A DNA stretch of 64,000 nt from SABI01 sp963663665 (GTDB lineage: Bacteria; Spirochaetota; Spirochaetia; Sphaerochaetales; Sphaerochaetaceae), in the NCBI GenBank assembly GCA_963663665.2, contig CAXXKP010000009.1:310001-374000 (forward strand), in the 5' to 3' direction. The notes under the pieces are model-generated. The model was not told where the DNA came from. It did not search any database and was given only the letters and a program-made list of their open reading frames with translations. Made by a program: the position numbers and the translations under genes. Below are positions 43,568-52,892 of this stretch, one piece after another (the first letter of the stretch is position 1; each line of letters begins with the position of its first letter).

Positions 43568-43762
43568 ATGAAAATATGCAAGTGGTTCCAAGTATGTCCG
43601 ATGAAAATGTTTTATGAACGAGGACAATTAGATAAAAAGTTCATAGATTTTTACTGTAAAGACAATTGGAACACTTGTATTCGATATGAGAAGGAAGAAA
43701 AAGGAATATACCATCCTGATAATATGAGACCTGATGGTATCATTGATGAACATCTATTTTGA
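43568..43762 (+). CDS. Small cysteine-containing protein of unknown function
   Basis: 64 residues beginning MKICKWFQVCPMKMFYERG and containing FYCKDNWNTCIRYEKEE and HPDNMRPDGIIDEHL. Four conserved-looking cysteines could bind a metal. It starts directly after the FAD enzyme stop and ends the operon. Similar short proteins occur in thermophilic and anaerobic bacteria, but I know no function. Confidence 0.7.
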   Translation: MKICKWFQVCPMKMFYERGQLDKKFIDFYCKDNWNTCIRYEKEEKGIYHPDNMRPDGIIDEHLF

Positions 43763-44355
43763 ATTATATTTTCCTATAATTCACTCTCATATATTTTCAA
43801 CTAAGAATAAATCTCTTGTAATACTATTTCTATAAAAAGCGAAAATGACAATTGGTTTTCCAAAGCTTAATACCCTTAGTTTTCGCTGATATAGACGACA
43901 GGATACGATAACATACTCTAATACCTAACCACCTCTGTAGAATAATCAAGGAGCAAGTCAACTACTCTTATTTGTTTCTCCAAACATATTTCTTATACGT
44001 GCACGTGAGTATCTATCTCTTTGAGAATCTAAGGATAATAATGCATACACTTATTGAGACGAAAGAGTATGATAACTATTTTTTTTCAAAGGGGCCACTC
44101 ACTCTTTCTTCAATAAACAAATATTCTCCTCGTTTGATAATTTATGAGTGAGCTCATGTCAAGAATTTATATAATGTGAGAATATCAAAAATATTAATTT
44201 TAATGCCTGTAAATATTATCTATATAATAAATTATGAATTCTCATGATTCTTTTAAATATTTTCATTGACAAATCACCAAACTCAATTTATTATTCTGAA
44301 TAAATACTGAAAACGTTTTAATTGATTTTACATTTATTTTCACTAAGGATAAAAC
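43763..44355. other. AT-rich intergenic region before the GH4 operon
   Basis: No gene seen. It begins near an 8-bp AT-rich inverted repeat (43761-43768 with 43775-43782), a weak candidate terminator with no T-tract. Its last 100 bases hold the promoter and operator described separately. Confidence 0.5.
44266..44319 (+). promoter_or_regulatory. Promoter plus LacI-type operator of the GH4/ABC operon
   Basis: TTGACA (44266-44271), a 17-base spacer and TATTAT (44289-44294) form a near-consensus promoter. The palindrome AAAACGTTTT (44310-44319) lies about 10 bases after the expected start of transcription and has the central CG typical of LacI-family operators. The LacI regulator at 48896-49921 in the same cluster is the likely ligand. 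Confidence 0.7.
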
Positions 44356-45690
44356 ATGAACAAAAAAATAACTTTCCTTGGGGCTGGAAGCACCATATTT
44401 CTCAAGAACGTTCTGGGAGACATTCTACTTTCTCCCAATATGCATAATTGCACTGTGGCATTATATGATATCGACAAGACCCGCTTACAAGATTCCTACC
44501 TTATTGCTCAAGCATTGAGTAGCACACTCGCAGGAAACAAAGTAACAATTTTACGTTATAACGGGCCAAAGGAACGTAAAGAAGCTCTTAAAGGAGCTGA
44601 TTTTATAATAAATACGGTTCAAATAGGAGGATATAATCCTTCCACCATCGCAGACTTTGAAATCCCTAAAAAATATGGCCTTAGGCAAACAATAGGAGAC
44701 ACCATTGGGATAGGGGGAATTTTCCGAGGCTTGCGTACCGCACCTTTCCTCCTCGAAATCGGCAGAGAAATAGATGAAGTATGCCCAACAGCTCTTCTCC
44801 TGAACTACACAAATCCGATGGCTATTGTCACAGGTATCCTACAGAGAGTTTCGACTGTCCAATCCATTGGTCTTTGCCATTCGGTTCAAGTATGTGCTCC
44901 ACACCTATTAGAAGAGCTTGGCATGGAAGCGTCCGACCTTAACTGGGAAATTGCTGGAATCAATCATATGGCTTGGCTTCTTAAGGTACGTGATGGAGAA
45001 ACAGATCTTTATCCAGAAATCCGCCAACGCGCTGACAAAAAGAATCAAGAATCCATACGGACCTCTACCCCCCATGACGATATGGTACGTCTTGAAATGA
45101 TGAAACACTTTGGTTACTACACCACCGAATCATCGGAACATAATGCAGAATACACACCTTATTGGATCCACCCCAGCCGCCCTGAACTCATATCTTCCTA
45201 TGGGATTCCTTTAGATGAATACCCAAGGCGTTGTGAGACACAAATCAGAGATTGGGCAGAACAACGCGAAAAAATCCTAACACATAAAACCCTTGAGCAC
45301 ACTGGTTCAAAAGAATATGCAGGCTCTATAATCCAAGCCCGGGTCACGGGAAAACATGTGGTTATTCATGGGAATATACGTAATGATGGATTCATCACTA
45401 ATCTACCACAGGAAGCAATAGTTGAAATCCCTTGCCTTATAGACCAGTATGGTATTCATGGAATACATGTTGGTTCATTACCTTTACAATGTGCCGCTCT
45501 TAATAGAACAAACATTAATACACAGCTACTTACAATCGAAGCGGCTATTACCAACCGAATGGAATATGTATACCAAGCAGCGCTCTTAGACCCTCATACT
45601 TCTGCAGTCCTTCCTATCGATTCTATTATACGCCTATGTGATGAGCTCATGGAAGCACATGCTCAATGGCTTCCTGAATATACAAGATAA
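44356..45690 (+). CDS. Family 4 glycoside hydrolase (alpha-galactosidase/alpha-glucosidase type)
   Basis: 444 residues. An NAD-binding N-terminus KITFLGAGSTIFLKNVLGDI, then LNYTNPMAIVTG, GLCHSVQ (the metal-binding Cys-His characteristic of GH4) and EIAGINHMAWLL. GH4 enzymes use NAD+ and Mn2+ in an oxidation-elimination mechanism. CHSVQ and INHMA resemble MelA-type alpha-galactosidases more than 6-phospho-glucosidases, so unphosphorylated alpha-galactosides or alpha-glucosides or glucuronides are likely. It fits with an ABC, not a PTS, transporter next door. Confidence 0.87.
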   Translation: MNKKITFLGAGSTIFLKNVLGDILLSPNMHNCTVALYDIDKTRLQDSYLIAQALSSTLAGNKVTILRYNGPKERKEALKGADFIINTVQIGGYNPSTIADFEIPKKYGLRQTIGDTIGIGGIFRGLRTAPFLLEIGREIDEVCPTALLLNYTNPMAIVTGILQRVSTVQSIGLCHSVQVCAPHLLEELGMEASDLNWEIAGINHMAWLLKVRDGETDLYPEIRQRADKKNQESIRTSTPHDDMVRLEMMKHFGYYTTESSEHNAEYTPYWIHPSRPELISSYGIPLDEYPRRCETQIRDWAEQREKILTHKTLEHTGSKEYAGSIIQARVTGKHVVIHGNIRNDGFITNLPQEAIVEIPCLIDQYGIHGIHVGSLPLQCAALNRTNINTQLLTIEAAITNRMEYVYQAALLDPHTSAVLPIDSIIRLCDELMEAHAQWLPEYTR

Positions 45691-45725
45691 CACAGATGAT
45701 GTTATCACCAAAAACGGAGGATCCT

Positions 45726-46991
45726 ATGAAAAGGAAAAACACATTCACCCGATTCCTGGTTGTCACAGCCATGATCTGCATCGCAGCAACGAGTTTCTTA
45801 TGGTCAAATGGTCAAAAAGACAATGAAAAGGTAAAACTTACTGTTATGGTCAACTTTCAACAAACAGAAGCTGTCACGGCAGCATTGGAAGCATCAATAA
45901 AGGATTTCAAAGCTGAATATCCTAACATTGAAATAGAATTCATACCTGGAACCGTTGAATATGAAGCAATGATGAAATCAAAGATGGCAGCAAATGATCT
46001 TCCTGATCTATGGTCTACACACGGATGGTCTGTCATGCGCTACAGCGAATATCTTGCTCCATTGAACGACCAGCCTTGGGTAAAAGATTTACACCCTGCC
46101 ATCAAGCCTGTTATTACTTCTAAAGAGGGTAATATCTTTGTATTACCCATGGATGTAGATGTAGCTGGAATCGCATATAATAAGGATGTGATTGCCAAAG
46201 CTGGTATCGATGTTAGCAAGATAATCACGTGGAGTGACCTTTATGCAGCCATGGACAAAGTAAAATCTATTGGAGTAACTCCAGTTCATATGGGTGGTAA
46301 AGATTTCTGGACAATCGGTGGCTTTTTCGATTGGACAGCTCCAGCTCTCTATATTACTGATAAAAACAACTACAGTGGAGATGCTCTCAAAGCAGGATCA
46401 TTTGACACTGCAAAGTGGGAAATCATTGCAAAAATGTTCAAAGATCTTCAACAAAGAGGTTACCTCAATGTCGACAATCTCACCTCGACCTATTCAGACT
46501 CAGCTCGAGCTCTTGCAACAGGAACAGCAGCCTTTGAATTCCTAGGCAACTATGTACTAGCCGAAGCATGGACATTCAATCCCGACGCTAATATTGGTTT
46601 TTTCCCTATTCCAGCGTACTACCCTGGAGACGAACCTACCCTTATCTCAGGAGAAAGAACCACCCTTGGTATTTGGAAAGACACAAAACACCCTGAAGAA
46701 GCTCGGCTTTTCCTCAACTTCCTCGCACGTCCAGACCAGATGGCCCGTATCGCTACAGCAAATGCAATTCCTGCTGGACTGCTCACTGCGACAAGCGACA
46801 CAGGTAAACTGAAAGCCGATTTTGATCAATGGGTCAATATCCGTGCTTTCCCTTACTTCGACCGCGAATTCCTTCCAAGTGGAATGTGGGACACTATGTG
46901 TTCAACTGGGTCAGGCATCCTCTCTGGAGACATGACCTCACGTGATGCAGCTAACAAAATGCTAGAAGATTTCACTAATTTATATCAATAG
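45726..46991 (+). CDS. ABC sugar transporter substrate-binding protein
   Basis: About 421 residues from the ATG at 45726 (GGAGG upstream). The signal peptide runs to about residue 27 (KRKNTFTRFLVVTAMICIAA...FLWS), followed by the spirochaete-like NGQKDNE. It has the family-1 binding-protein fold: IEIEFIPGTVEYEAMMKSKMA, YNKDVIAKAGI and LSGERTTLGIWKDTKHPEEA. It is the periplasmic receptor for the two permeases downstream. The ligand is likely the GH4 substrate. Confidence 0.9.
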   Translation: MKRKNTFTRFLVVTAMICIAATSFLWSNGQKDNEKVKLTVMVNFQQTEAVTAALEASIKDFKAEYPNIEIEFIPGTVEYEAMMKSKMAANDLPDLWSTHGWSVMRYSEYLAPLNDQPWVKDLHPAIKPVITSKEGNIFVLPMDVDVAGIAYNKDVIAKAGIDVSKIITWSDLYAAMDKVKSIGVTPVHMGGKDFWTIGGFFDWTAPALYITDKNNYSGDALKAGSFDTAKWEIIAKMFKDLQQRGYLNVDNLTSTYSDSARALATGTAAFEFLGNYVLAEAWTFNPDANIGFFPIPAYYPGDEPTLISGERTTLGIWKDTKHPEEARLFLNFLARPDQMARIATANAIPAGLLTATSDTGKLKADFDQWVNIRAFPYFDREFLPSGMWDTMCSTGSGILSGDMTSRDAANKMLEDFTNLYQ

Positions 46992-47010
46992 TAGTCTATA
47001 ATAATACAGT

Positions 47011-47050
47011 CCTTCTTTTAGCTACACCCTGCAAGTGTGGCTGAAGAAGG
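47011..47050 (+). other. Strong hairpin between the binding-protein and permease genes
   Basis: CCTTCTT (47011-47017) pairs with AAGAAGG (47044-47050), and the stem continues inside with AGC/GCT and ACAC/GTGT around 47020-47041. No clean T-run follows. Such elements commonly stabilise or partly terminate transcripts so that the binding protein is made in excess of the permeases. Confidence 0.65.
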
Positions 47051-47077
47051 GCTCATCTCTGATAGAGAGGTAGCCAA

Positions 47078-47992
47078 ATGAACGCCACAGAAAAACTAAG
47101 AAAAGTGTCAATTCGAACGAGAATCGCCCAGAATCCCCATCTTACTAATATCATGTACGTTCCTGCACTTCTCTTTTTCATCCTATTCGTCATGTACCCG
47201 TTTATTGAAGGCATGCGCATCGCATTTACTGATTGGAATGGATTCTCTCAGATATATAATTACGTGGGACTGAAAAACTTCTCCCGCCTTTTTAGTGATA
47301 TTAATCTTCACAAAGCCTTGCAAAACACTTTGATTTATGGTTTTGGAAGCACATTCTTCCAACAGGTTCTAGGTCTTGCTTATGCACTGTTGTTAAATTC
47401 CCATTTTAGAGGTCGAAATTTTGCACGCACACTCATTTACCTGCCTGTTCTTATCGCACCAGTGATTATGGGAAATATGTGGTATTTCATTTTCCAATAC
47501 AGCAACGGAGCCTTAAACGACATCCTCCTTTCACTAGCTAATTCTCCCTTGGATTGGCTAGCGAAAGGGAATAGAGTCATCGTAATCATTGTAGCGGTAA
47601 ATACCCTGCAATTCTGTGGTATCTCTATGGTTATCTATCTTGCAGGACTCCAAACCATACCAGATATGTACTATGAAGCTTCAAATATCGATGGAGCCTC
47701 TTCATTCAAACAATTCATACATATAACCTTTCCATTGTTGCGCCCAGCTATCATCACAAGTGTAACTCTTAACCTTATAGGAGGGCTAAAACTCTTTGAT
47801 GCAATCAAAGCTCTATCAAACGGTGGTCCTGGATACTCAAGCCATTCAGCCTCCACACTTATAGAATACACCTACTTCCGCAATCAAAATGCAGGGTACG
47901 CATCGGCTATAGGATTGTTACTCTTCCTACTCATCATGGCAGTTAGTCTCATCTTCCAAGGTTTGGCAAACCATAAGGAGATTTCAAGATGA
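47078..47992 (+). CDS. ABC sugar transporter permease (MalF-like)
   Basis: 304 residues with about six membrane segments. The inner-membrane EAA loop reads YYEASNIDGASSFKQFIHITFPLL, the docking site for the ATPase. It is typical of carbohydrate uptake transporter family 1. No ATPase gene is in the cluster, so a shared MsmK-like ATPase from elsewhere must serve it. Its stop overlaps the next gene by 4 bases. Confidence 0.92.
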   Translation: MNATEKLRKVSIRTRIAQNPHLTNIMYVPALLFFILFVMYPFIEGMRIAFTDWNGFSQIYNYVGLKNFSRLFSDINLHKALQNTLIYGFGSTFFQQVLGLAYALLLNSHFRGRNFARTLIYLPVLIAPVIMGNMWYFIFQYSNGALNDILLSLANSPLDWLAKGNRVIVIIVAVNTLQFCGISMVIYLAGLQTIPDMYYEASNIDGASSFKQFIHITFPLLRPAIITSVTLNLIGGLKLFDAIKALSNGGPGYSSHSASTLIEYTYFRNQNAGYASAIGLLLFLLIMAVSLIFQGLANHKEISR

Positions 47993-48816
47993 GTATGACA
48001 AAATCTAACAAAAACTGGGTAAAAAGTATTGTTGCTATTGTAATAGGAATTATCCACTTCATTCCTCTGTACATTACCATTACAGTTGCAGGGAAACCTA
48101 AAACCGATCTCTCTTCTCGCTGGCTACCACCAGTTACCATCTATCTGGAAAACTTCATAACAGCGATTCAACGAGCAAAAATATTTACCGCAATGAAGAA
48201 CTCTCTCATAATTACTCTCGTATCGCTCTTACTCATCATTGGTTTGGGAACCATGGCGGCATATCCACTGGCAAGGAACCGTAGCAAATTAAACAATTTG
48301 GTGCTTCTCTTCGTCTTGGCTGTCATGATGATACCTCCATTAAGTATGTTGGTACCGTTAGTCACCATCATGACACGTGTAGGAGGTATTAGTACCTATT
48401 GGGGAATTGTTGTTGTTCTCGTTACCTTCCAACTTCCTATCAGCATTTTTCTCTATGCTAGTTTTATTAAGACGATTCCGATTGAACTAGATGAGGCTGC
48501 ATTAATTGATGCATGTAGTCCTTTCATGATCTTCTATAGGATCATCCTCCCACTTTTAAAACCAGTGACTGCAACGGTAATCATTCTTACCGGAGTGAAT
48601 ATTTGGAATGATTTCCAATTCTCGCTGTTTTTATTGCAGTCCCAATCAAGTCGTGTTGTTACTCTTGCAGTCTCCACTTTTTTTTCACAGTCATCATCGA
48701 ATTTTGGAGCTGCGGCAGCTGCGGCGATCATCGCTGTGTTGCCAATTTCACTGATGTTCCTCTTTCTGCAACGTTATTTCATTCAAGGAATGGTCGACAG
48801 TGCGGTAAAAGGATGA
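47989..48816 (+). CDS. ABC sugar transporter permease (MalG-like)
   Basis: 275 residues with six membrane segments and the EAA loop ELDEAALIDACSPFMIFYRIILPLL. It partners the preceding permease. The C-terminus FIQGMVDSAVKG is the usual end for this family. Start ATG overlaps the upstream stop. Confidence 0.92.
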   Translation: MSMTKSNKNWVKSIVAIVIGIIHFIPLYITITVAGKPKTDLSSRWLPPVTIYLENFITAIQRAKIFTAMKNSLIITLVSLLLIIGLGTMAAYPLARNRSKLNNLVLLFVLAVMMIPPLSMLVPLVTIMTRVGGISTYWGIVVVLVTFQLPISIFLYASFIKTIPIELDEAALIDACSPFMIFYRIILPLLKPVTATVIILTGVNIWNDFQFSLFLLQSQSSRVVTLAVSTFFSQSSSNFGAAAAAAIIAVLPISLMFLFLQRYFIQGMVDSAVKG

Positions 48817-48895
48817 ATGTCGTGTATACTAGATTCCAAGATGCTTACTGTGGTATACAATGATGAATATTCACAAAATCACTAGAGGAAATAAA

Positions 48896-49921
48896 ATGAA
48901 ACCAAAATTGGAAGATGTGGCCAAACATGCTGGAGTTTCTCTTGCAACTGTATCTAGGGTACTTAACAATCACCCTGTCCGTGAAGAAACCCGAGAAAAG
49001 GTCCAACTTGCTATTTCGGAGCTAAATTACCGTCCCAACCTCGCTGCACGAAGCCTCACCCAAAAGCGCTCACAAACCATAGGAATCGTTGCATCATCAC
49101 TGGTGAACCCCTACCATGCAACACTCGTGCATGAGATGGAATCCACACTTCGTGCTGCAGGATACCTCAGTATCATCTGTAGCAGTGACGACAGCCCAGA
49201 AACCGAGTCAGCTATCATCCATAGCATGATGGATTCTCAAGTAGACGGTATTATCGTTGCTGAAGCTACCCCTCTCAATACAAACAACGGCTTCTATCGA
49301 GAAATTGACACTATTATTCCAATCATCCTGATCAATGGGAATCCAGATACAAGTGCCACCAGTCAAGTGATGGTGGACCAGCAAATGGGTATGCGCTCTG
49401 CAATGGAATATCTATTTTCTTTAGGACACAATCGAATCGCAATGCTCAGGGGGCGCTATTCCCCTTCATACGATATTAAAGAACAAACCTACCGCCAAAT
49501 GATGGTCCAGAAAGAATATGAAATCCCCTCATCCTTTATCCTTAATGTGAAGGAAGCTAATCAGATATCTGCAATCAGCGAGGCTGAACAAGGAATCACT
49601 TCCTTATTAACCGCTAGCGGTCAAAAGCCTACCGCAATCTTCGCTTCTAATGAATTTCTCGCTACTGGTGCCATCAAAGCCATCCTAAAAGCTGGATTAC
49701 GTGTTCCTGAGGATATATCCATCCTCGCACAAGACAACTCATTTATCTCAAGTATCACTAATCCCACTATTACTAGCATTAATATGAAAATACCACTCAT
49801 CGGTAAAGCCTCGGCTGAAATGCTCTTACAACTGCTTGAATCTAACGAACATGAAATCAGACGCCTTACCTTCTACCCTGAACTCATCATCCGAGAATCA
49901 ACTGCTGTGGCTGCAAACTGA
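48896..49921 (+). CDS. LacI-family transcriptional regulator
   Basis: 341 residues from the ATG at 48896 with AGAGGA upstream. The N-terminal helix-turn-helix and hinge are KLEDVAKHAGVSLATVSRVLNN and NYRPNLAARSLTQKRSQTIG. A periplasmic-binding-protein-like effector domain follows (GIVASSLVNPYHA, VDGIIVAEA, ILAQDNSFISSITNPTITSI). It is the last gene of the GH4/ABC cluster and probably represses it from the AAAACGTTTT site at 44310-44319, responding to the imported sugar. Confidence 0.93.
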   Translation: MKPKLEDVAKHAGVSLATVSRVLNNHPVREETREKVQLAISELNYRPNLAARSLTQKRSQTIGIVASSLVNPYHATLVHEMESTLRAAGYLSIICSSDDSPETESAIIHSMMDSQVDGIIVAEATPLNTNNGFYREIDTIIPIILINGNPDTSATSQVMVDQQMGMRSAMEYLFSLGHNRIAMLRGRYSPSYDIKEQTYRQMMVQKEYEIPSSFILNVKEANQISAISEAEQGITSLLTASGQKPTAIFASNEFLATGAIKAILKAGLRVPEDISILAQDNSFISSITNPTITSINMKIPLIGKASAEMLLQLLESNEHEIRRLTFYPELIIRESTAVAAN

Positions 49922-50285
49922 ATCCAGGGAAATTTTCCTGAGAGTACCTATTGAGCCTCATATCTCATCTTCATAGATAGTATATAATTCATGATTATTA
50001 ATTGAGAAGATTATAGAAAATTACACGAAATTAATGAGAATAATGATACTTCATTAGATAGTTAAGTATATTGATTATCAAGTAAAAGCCTCCTAAACAG
50101 GAAGCCTTTTCGAATTCACGAAGATCTAAGGTGAATTAAAAAATTGCACAAATTGATGGTATACTACTCAAGTACGCTTGAGTAATATGAGCCTTCTGTT
50201 AATTCCCAAATATTGAGAAACCTCTGTTTTATCATGTTCTCAACATGGTGTAGGAAAATTGAGTATAAATTTAAGATTTTCAGGA
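49922..50285. other. Convergent intergenic region with a weak candidate terminator
   Basis: No gene seen. Between the convergent lacI (plus) and isomerase (minus) genes, 50084-50110 holds AAAAGCCTCC, a short loop and GGAAGCCTTTT. This imperfect stem is flanked by A and T runs and could work in either direction. Its pairing includes one mismatch and one bulge, so it is tentative. Confidence 0.4.
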
Positions 50286-51104
50286 CTACAATAACCTTTC
50301 AAGGTAGTTTTTTGCATCGAGAATATCTTTAATTTGTTGGTCACCAGAAATCTCCCGTTCGATAGTAATAGTACCCTTATATCCGATTTCTTTTAATTTA
50401 GCGATGAATCGAGGATAGTCAACCTTGCCTTTCCCTAAAGGAACTTCATCTCCTAAATGGTGCCCATCAGTTGGATATTTTCCATCCTTACCGTGAACAC
50501 CTTTTACATATTCACCAAACACGTCAAGAGAATCAATAGGATTCCCCTTCCCATACATTAACAAATTTGCTGGATCTAAATTTACACCAACATTTTCTCC
50601 TCCCAAATCCTGCAGTACACGTTTCAAAGTAACGGGAGTTTCTTGACCAGTCTCAAACAAAAAATCTTGTCCATTTTCCTTACACTTCTCAACGATCACT
50701 TTTAAAACGGTTACAACTTCAGCATAAGTGGCATCATTGGGATTCTCAGGTAAGAATCCTACGTGGGTGACAATATCATGAACATGAATCTTCTTGGCAA
50801 AGGTACAACCAGACATAAGGATTTCCAATCGTTGAAATCTAAATGCAGAAGGAACTAAACCTAACGTAAGTGGACCTTCATAAAAATCCCAAACTTTAGG
50901 TCCATTCCAACCACACCAAAATGCAGTTATTTCTATATTATATTTTAATGCTGCTTCATTGATCTTCTCAACCATCTCATCAGTGAAGGCCTCTTGATCC
51001 CAACAAACCAATTGACAGTTATCCATTCCCATCTCTTGGACTTCTGAAAATTTCTTCCCTATATCAGTTAAGGCATCCATAAGTACAATTACACCTACTT
51101 TCAT
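50286..51104 (-). CDS. Sugar phosphate isomerase/epimerase-like TIM barrel protein
   Basis: 272 residues of the xylose-isomerase-like AP-endonuclease-2 superfamily. Metal-binding-type residues are visible in DFLFETGQETP, GVNLDPANLLMYG, VKGVHGKDGKY and GTITIEREISG. Such proteins isomerise or epimerise keto sugars or inositols, often together with Gfo/Idh/MocA dehydrogenases as here. It ends the second ABC operon. GAGGAG precedes the ATG. Confidence 0.87.
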   Translation of the reverse strand: MKVGVIVLMDALTDIGKKFSEVQEMGMDNCQLVCWDQEAFTDEMVEKINEAALKYNIEITAFWCGWNGPKVWDFYEGPLTLGLVPSAFRFQRLEILMSGCTFAKKIHVHDIVTHVGFLPENPNDATYAEVVTVLKVIVEKCKENGQDFLFETGQETPVTLKRVLQDLGGENVGVNLDPANLLMYGKGNPIDSLDVFGEYVKGVHGKDGKYPTDGHHLGDEVPLGKGKVDYPRFIAKLKEIGYKGTITIEREISGDQQIKDILDAKNYLERLL

Positions 51105-51125
51105 ATTCTTATTCTCCTCATTGTA

Positions 51126-51956
51126 TTAACCTTTTACCGCGCCAGCGGTAACTCCGCTAATGATTTTTCTTTGCAATAAGGCAAAGAACAAAAGACTTGG
51201 AATCATGGACATCACAATTCCAGGAAGGGCATGTTCCCAGTCCGATGATTGAGCTGAAAATTTCATATACAATGCATTTTGAATATTCATTGCTACGCTT
51301 TTCCCACCAACTATTAATTGGTTGGTAATGATATCGTTCCAGGTTGCTAAGGCATCCAAAATCACCACAGTAATCAAAATAGGTTGCAACAATGGTAGAA
51401 CAATCTGGAAATAAGTCCTTAATTTTCCTGCTCCATCGACGCAAGCTGACTCTTCAAGTTCTATTGGTACGGTTTTCACAAATCCATGGATCATAAATAC
51501 CGCTAATGGGACACATAGGCCAATGGAAACCAAAATATATCCAATTTTTGTACCAGTCAAACCGATTTGAGAAACGAGTCTTGTAAGAGAAATCATATAT
51601 GACTGAAAAGGAACCATCATAGGCATGATGATTAAAATAAAACTGAGCTTGCTCAACTTACTTTTTGTTCGAGAAAGTTTATAGGCAGCCATTGGTGCAA
51701 CGATAAGAATGACCAGCACAGTAGTAACTGTATACAGGACTGTATTTCCCATCAAATGTGTAAACTCGAATTTCTTCCAGGTTTCAAAATATTTATCCAA
51801 TGACCAACTTTGAGGTAACGCCAAGAACCGCTGCAACATGTCATTATAAGGCTTGAATGAATTGATAAAAATAAGAATCAAAGGTACCAACCAAAAGAAA
51901 GAAGCAAGTAAAATCAAGGTAGTTCCTATAGATAATTTGGAATGTTTTGTCATCAT
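51126..51956 (-). CDS. ABC sugar transporter permease (MalG-like), second system
   Basis: 276 residues, six membrane segments, EAA loop ELEESACVDGAGKLRTYFQIVLPLL and the common C-terminus ISGVTAGAVKG. It overlaps the upstream permease stop by 4 bases. The cluster has no ATPase gene. Confidence 0.92.
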   Translation of the reverse strand: MMTKHSKLSIGTTLILLASFFWLVPLILIFINSFKPYNDMLQRFLALPQSWSLDKYFETWKKFEFTHLMGNTVLYTVTTVLVILIVAPMAAYKLSRTKSKLSKLSFILIIMPMMVPFQSYMISLTRLVSQIGLTGTKIGYILVSIGLCVPLAVFMIHGFVKTVPIELEESACVDGAGKLRTYFQIVLPLLQPILITVVILDALATWNDIITNQLIVGGKSVAMNIQNALYMKFSAQSSDWEHALPGIVMSMIPSLLFFALLQRKIISGVTAGAVKG

Positions 51957-52834
51957 GCTTCAATCTCCTTGCTTTTGGTAATTCGCATCTGAATAAGTGT
52001 TACAGCCAAAACAAACATGACAAAAATCAAAGATTTTGCAGTTGCCATTCCATAATTGCTTTTTGAAAAAGCCTCTTTATAGATGTTATAGGCTACCGTA
52101 ACGGTCGTATTGGCTGGACCACCTTTCGTGAAAACAAGGATGATGTCAAACAACTTGAAGGAAAAGGTAAGGGAAGTAAGTAAACAGATGCTGATTGCAG
52201 GCATAATCATAGGTATGGTAATGTGTCGAAATCTTTGAACTGTATTAGCTCCATCAATAGTTGCAGCTTCAACCAGTTCTTTGGGAACTGCCATGAGCCC
52301 TGCAATATAATTCACCATATAAAAACCAAGAGTCTGCCACACTGACATAACTACAACAACTATGAAAGCAAGGTTTGGTGCCCCCAACCAACTAAGGCTG
52401 AACATTTCATACCCTGTCAACTCATAGAGAGCATCAAAGCCTGGTCCAAGGATGAACTTCCAGATGAGACCGATAGCCGTTAGGCTAATAATATAAGGAA
52501 TATAATAAAAAGCTCTACCCAAATTTGAGGAGTTAATATTTTTCTGAAGTGCTAGTGCAACTAATAAGGAAGCAATGTTAACGATAATGACATAAAAGAA
52601 CGAAAACTTCAGAGTAAACAACGCTGATTGCCAAAAAAGAAAATCCCCTGAAAATATTTTTATAAAATTTGTGAATCCTATAAATTTCATAGATTTTCCT
52701 ATTCCATTCCAATCGAAAAAAGAATAGAGAAGGTTCATGATAAAAGGAATATCAGTGGCAAATAAGACAAATGCCAAAGCAGGAAAGACAAATGCACCGA
52801 AAATAAGAGTATCTGCTATTTGTTTCTTTTTCAT
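51953..52834 (-). CDS. ABC sugar transporter permease (MalF-like), second system
   Basis: 293 residues with six membrane segments and the EAA loop ELVEAATIDGANTVQRFRHITIP. Early FDWNGIGKSMKFIGFTNF is typical of carbohydrate permeases. A strong hairpin (52850-52877) separates it from the binding-protein gene. Confidence 0.92.
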   Translation of the reverse strand: MKKKQIADTLIFGAFVFPALAFVLFATDIPFIMNLLYSFFDWNGIGKSMKFIGFTNFIKIFSGDFLFWQSALFTLKFSFFYVIIVNIASLLVALALQKNINSSNLGRAFYYIPYIISLTAIGLIWKFILGPGFDALYELTGYEMFSLSWLGAPNLAFIVVVVMSVWQTLGFYMVNYIAGLMAVPKELVEAATIDGANTVQRFRHITIPMIMPAISICLLTSLTFSFKLFDIILVFTKGGPANTTVTVAYNIYKEAFSKSNYGMATAKSLIFVMFVLAVTLIQMRITKSKEIEA

Positions 52835-52849
52835 AGTTATTTAACCTAA

Positions 52850-52877
52850 GGCTGTTCCTTTTTTTGAAGGAACAGCC
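52850..52877 (-). other. Strong hairpin between the second binding-protein and permease genes
   Basis: GGCTGTTCCTT (52850-52860) and AAGGAACAGCC (52867-52877) form a perfect 11-bp stem around a 6-base loop. On the transcribed strand it follows the binding-protein stop by 15 bases. No long U-run follows in the leftward direction, so partial termination or 3'-end stabilisation is more likely than a full stop. It mirrors the element at 47011-47050. Confidence 0.75.
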
Positions 52878-52892
52878 ATATTTTGTAACTTA

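Noticed and set aside
43761..43782. AT-only inverted repeat as a terminator of the metallocluster operon
   Set aside because: The stem is weak and no T-tract follows; it is mentioned only as a low-value candidate.
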